NCBI GenBank assembly: GCA_020746105.1
Contig: CM036626.1
Location: 14,836,001-14,900,000, forward strand
Length of the DNA: 64,000 nt
Source of the DNA: Trogon surrucura
Taxonomy: Eukaryota > Chordata > Aves > Trogoniformes > Trogonidae
Reading direction: 5' to 3'
This document shows, in pieces, positions 62,081 through 64,000 of this stretch (positions are counted from its first letter, which is position 1; each line of letters starts with the position of its first letter). The position numbers and the translations under genes are program-made. The notes beneath the pieces are model-generated. The model was not told the DNA's origin and made no database searches. It saw nothing but the letters and a program-made list of their open reading frames with translations.

Positions 62081-62147
62081 GTTTGGGTTGTTTTGTTTGG
62101 GGTTTTTTGTGGGTGTTTTTTTTTTTTGGTTTTTTTTTTTTTTTTTT
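62081..62147. repeat. T/G-rich low-complexity tract with long T runs
   Basis: About 67 bases contain only T and G: gtttgggttgttttgtttgg, then poly(T) runs of 12 and about 18 separated by GG. It is the longest member of the T/G tract class in the window. Confidence 0.85.
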
Positions 62148-63305
62148 AATTCTCAATCATTGGCACTGTCTGTTTGGACAGGCTTATTCTTAGGTCTCAT
62201 TTTAGATTTCTCAGTAATCTCTCTCTGCAGATGTCAACGCTTCAGCACTGAGTGAAGTGATGCTTTGCTTTTTATGTATGCAAGCAACACATGGTCTGCA
62301 GCCAGCGACTTCAAGTCGCAAAATATTTAAGAATATGTTTAAATGCAAGGTCTTACAGAAAATGCAAATGTATTACTTTTCATTTGATTCTTATGATAGA
62401 TTTCTGGAGAGTGCTCTGAGGCTTTTTTTTTCCTTGTGCTATCACTACTTTGCCTTCATGCTTATGCTAATTTTATTTCTTTGCCTGAGCCCCATAACAC
62501 TTATTATCAGTAGCTACAATTTCCTGCCACCTGTGGTGCAATACATTTCTTCATTAGGAGTTTTTTGCTGCTTCCTCAAGTTTTGGTTTTGATTAGCTGC
62601 TATGAAATATTTACATATCATTCTCTTGTCCTGTAAAAACGTAATCATCTGATAGATACAAAAATTGACACTTTCAAGTTCATCTTGTCCCAAATCACTT
62701 AGTGCCAGTTCCTTGTGCCAGTACTGAACTGGTGCTAAATTTAGCATAAGAGAATGTGGTGGAAGACTGGGTTTTGTAGGGTTGGTTTGTTTTGGGTTCG
62801 TGGTGGTCTTTTTATTCCCGCCCCTCCCTTTTTTTTCCCGTTACCTTAAAGTGAAAGAGCACTGAAAATGCCAAGGTTCGGTTCAGAGTGACTTATCTGA
62901 ATTGGGGGGGAGTATAGAAGGGATCACAACTTTTTATTCTGAATTTGGTGAACGTTCTCTCAATGCCATTTGCAGCAACTTTACATCTCGATTTTAGAAG
63001 CTATTGTGTTTTTACAGACCTCTTTACAAATGAGAAGGTAAGCAGAGGTTTACCACTCCTCATTGAATCCTCTTGCCCAAATCAGGACAGAACTATAAAT
63101 TACACCAACTTTATAAATGCAAATATGTATCTTGCTGTTATCCATTTAATTGACTTTTCTGTACTTGATTTGAAAAAAAATCCACAACTCTATCACGGGA
63201 ACAGCTGTCCAACACCTCATCCGTAGTAGGCAGTTTCTTCTCTCCATCAACATCATCTTGAGCCAGGATAAAAACTGGAAATCTTACAGTATGATAAAAA
63301 GAAGC

Positions 63306-63320
63306 GTGTGTGTGTGTGTG
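63306..63320. repeat. Short (GT)n microsatellite
   Basis: A perfect GT run of about seven and a half units. It sits about 20 bases before the candidate acceptor at 63341. Confidence 0.95.
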
Positions 63321-63341
63321 TAAATTGCACTCGATTTCCAG

Positions 63342-63487
63342 CATCAAGAAAGGGACTTGGCAGCTGCTGACATACAGCTTCAGAACTGGAGGAAGAAAGA
63401 GAAGAAGCAGTTTTGTTTCCCCGTGCCGAGTTCTGCTGGAGCAGCTGGTGTAAGCAGCTACGTACCAGAGATGGAGCGGTATCGCAG
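63342..63487 (+). CDS. Candidate exon of a second unrecognised gene
   Basis: The acceptor 'cactcgatttccag' and the donor 'atcgcag|gtaaat' enclose 146 nt. The frame starting at the first base is open for all 48 codons and looks protein-like. It runs HQERDLAAADIQLQNWRKKE, then a Ser/Ala/Gly-rich stretch, then YVPEMERYR, and ends in phase 2. The GC-richer, purine-rich composition differs from the flanks. Two readings are possible: an internal coding exon, or a 5' exon in which translation starts at the ATG at 63471 (GAGATGG context, close to the Kozak pattern). I do not recognise the protein. Confidence 0.38.
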
Positions 63488-64000
63488 GTAAATCTGCTCC
63501 TGTCTGGCATGCAGTAAATCATCTGATGTTTGCCAGTGAGACTGCTGGAAAAGTGACTGCTAATTAAGGAGGAATTAAAAAAAAAAAAAGAGCAAAGAAT
63601 AGTTTTTTATAATCTATTGGTATTTTTTATGATTACTCTTTCAAATCAAACCTAGCCCCTGGGATATAAATAACAACCTGGAGACAAGAGAGTCCATATT
63701 AGTCTTTATAAGCTGCTTGTAGTTGAGCAGGTGGAACCTCTTTATGGAACGGTCCATGGCACTACTGAAAAAGTTGCAAGAATTATCTCAGTGCATCTCT
63801 CTGGCCCTTACTTCTCAGTTACTTATGTCAATTTAGCACCCTCTGGGGTGCCAGCCCTACTCTCATGAGCTGGTGCCGATTCTCTCTCTCTCATTTTTTA
63901 TTTTTTTTTTTTAAATTTTGGGTGCTGTTTTTTGATTTAGTGGTGTTTTGGGGGATTCCCCCCCCAACCTGACTGGTGAGGCATTCTTCCTTTCTCTGGC
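63488..64000. other. Non-coding end of window
   Basis: I see no gene. Low-complexity stretches are present: an A run at about 63579-63590, a ctctctct/T-rich stretch at about 63880-63920, and a run of C near 63959-63965. If the exon at 63342 is real, this is the start of its downstream intron. Confidence 0.4.

Larger units (their letters stand above)
59791..63341. other. Probable intron with T/G-rich tracts
   Basis: AT-rich unique sequence without a recognised transposon or exon. It holds two T/G-rich tracts (62081-62147 and about 62767-62813) and a short GT microsatellite. An acceptor-like 'gttgtatctgcag' near 59956 opens a 30-codon frame but has no donor. Confidence 0.4.

Overview
The window looks like a stretch of bird macrochromosome: low GC, gene-poor, and almost all non-coding. 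The best evidence is four CR1 LINE copies, three of them keeping the bird-type 3' end (the CATAGAATCATAGAATG type, or its complement ending in ATTCTATGATT). A solo LTR of a common avian endogenous retrovirus family is inserted in one of them. I know this LTR type mainly from non-galliform birds, so a neoavian bird is my guess; that part is inference. There are no bacterial features, CRISPR arrays, rRNA or recognisable tRNA genes.

Left part (1 to about 33.9 kb): I read this as the 3' portion of one plus-strand, intron-rich protein-coding gene. Its last two coding exons (32465-32633 and 33506-33591, with 3' UTR to about 33.89 kb) are the best-supported coding sequence here. Both have good acceptors and agree in splice phase. 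They give a convincing C-terminus ending in a stop, with a polyadenylation signal 277 bases further on. Upstream, short exon-like segments at 22621-22672, 17446-17500 and 6725-6806 (and, weakly, 3451-3505) have splice-like borders. They also form one uninterrupted chain of compatible phases and open frames. I do not recognise the protein. Introns of several to ten kilobases separate these pieces. They carry CR1 copies, the LTR, three GC/CpG-elevated patches, a perfect 3 x 24 bp tandem repeat and AT-rich blocks that resemble conserved non-coding elements.

Middle (33.9 to 55.5 kb): this is mostly unique AT-rich intergenic DNA with one degenerate minus-strand CR1 and no convincing gene. One small non-coding exon-like segment lies at 45322-45371.

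Right part (55.5 to 64 kb): a second plus-strand transcription unit may begin here. Splice-bounded segments at 55496-55587, 57149-57196 and 63342-63487 could be 5' exons. The last is open for 48 codons and has an ATG in good context near its 3' end. Between them lies the youngest-looking CR1 (59094 to about 59790, minus), which keeps an uninterrupted reading frame for the end of the reverse transcriptase.

I did not find a clear new biological system. The items most worth checking are the unrecognised multi-exon gene, the alternative splice solution for it, the dated order of insertions at 3.9-5.0 kb, and the conserved-looking AT-rich blocks at 23.5-26 kb.
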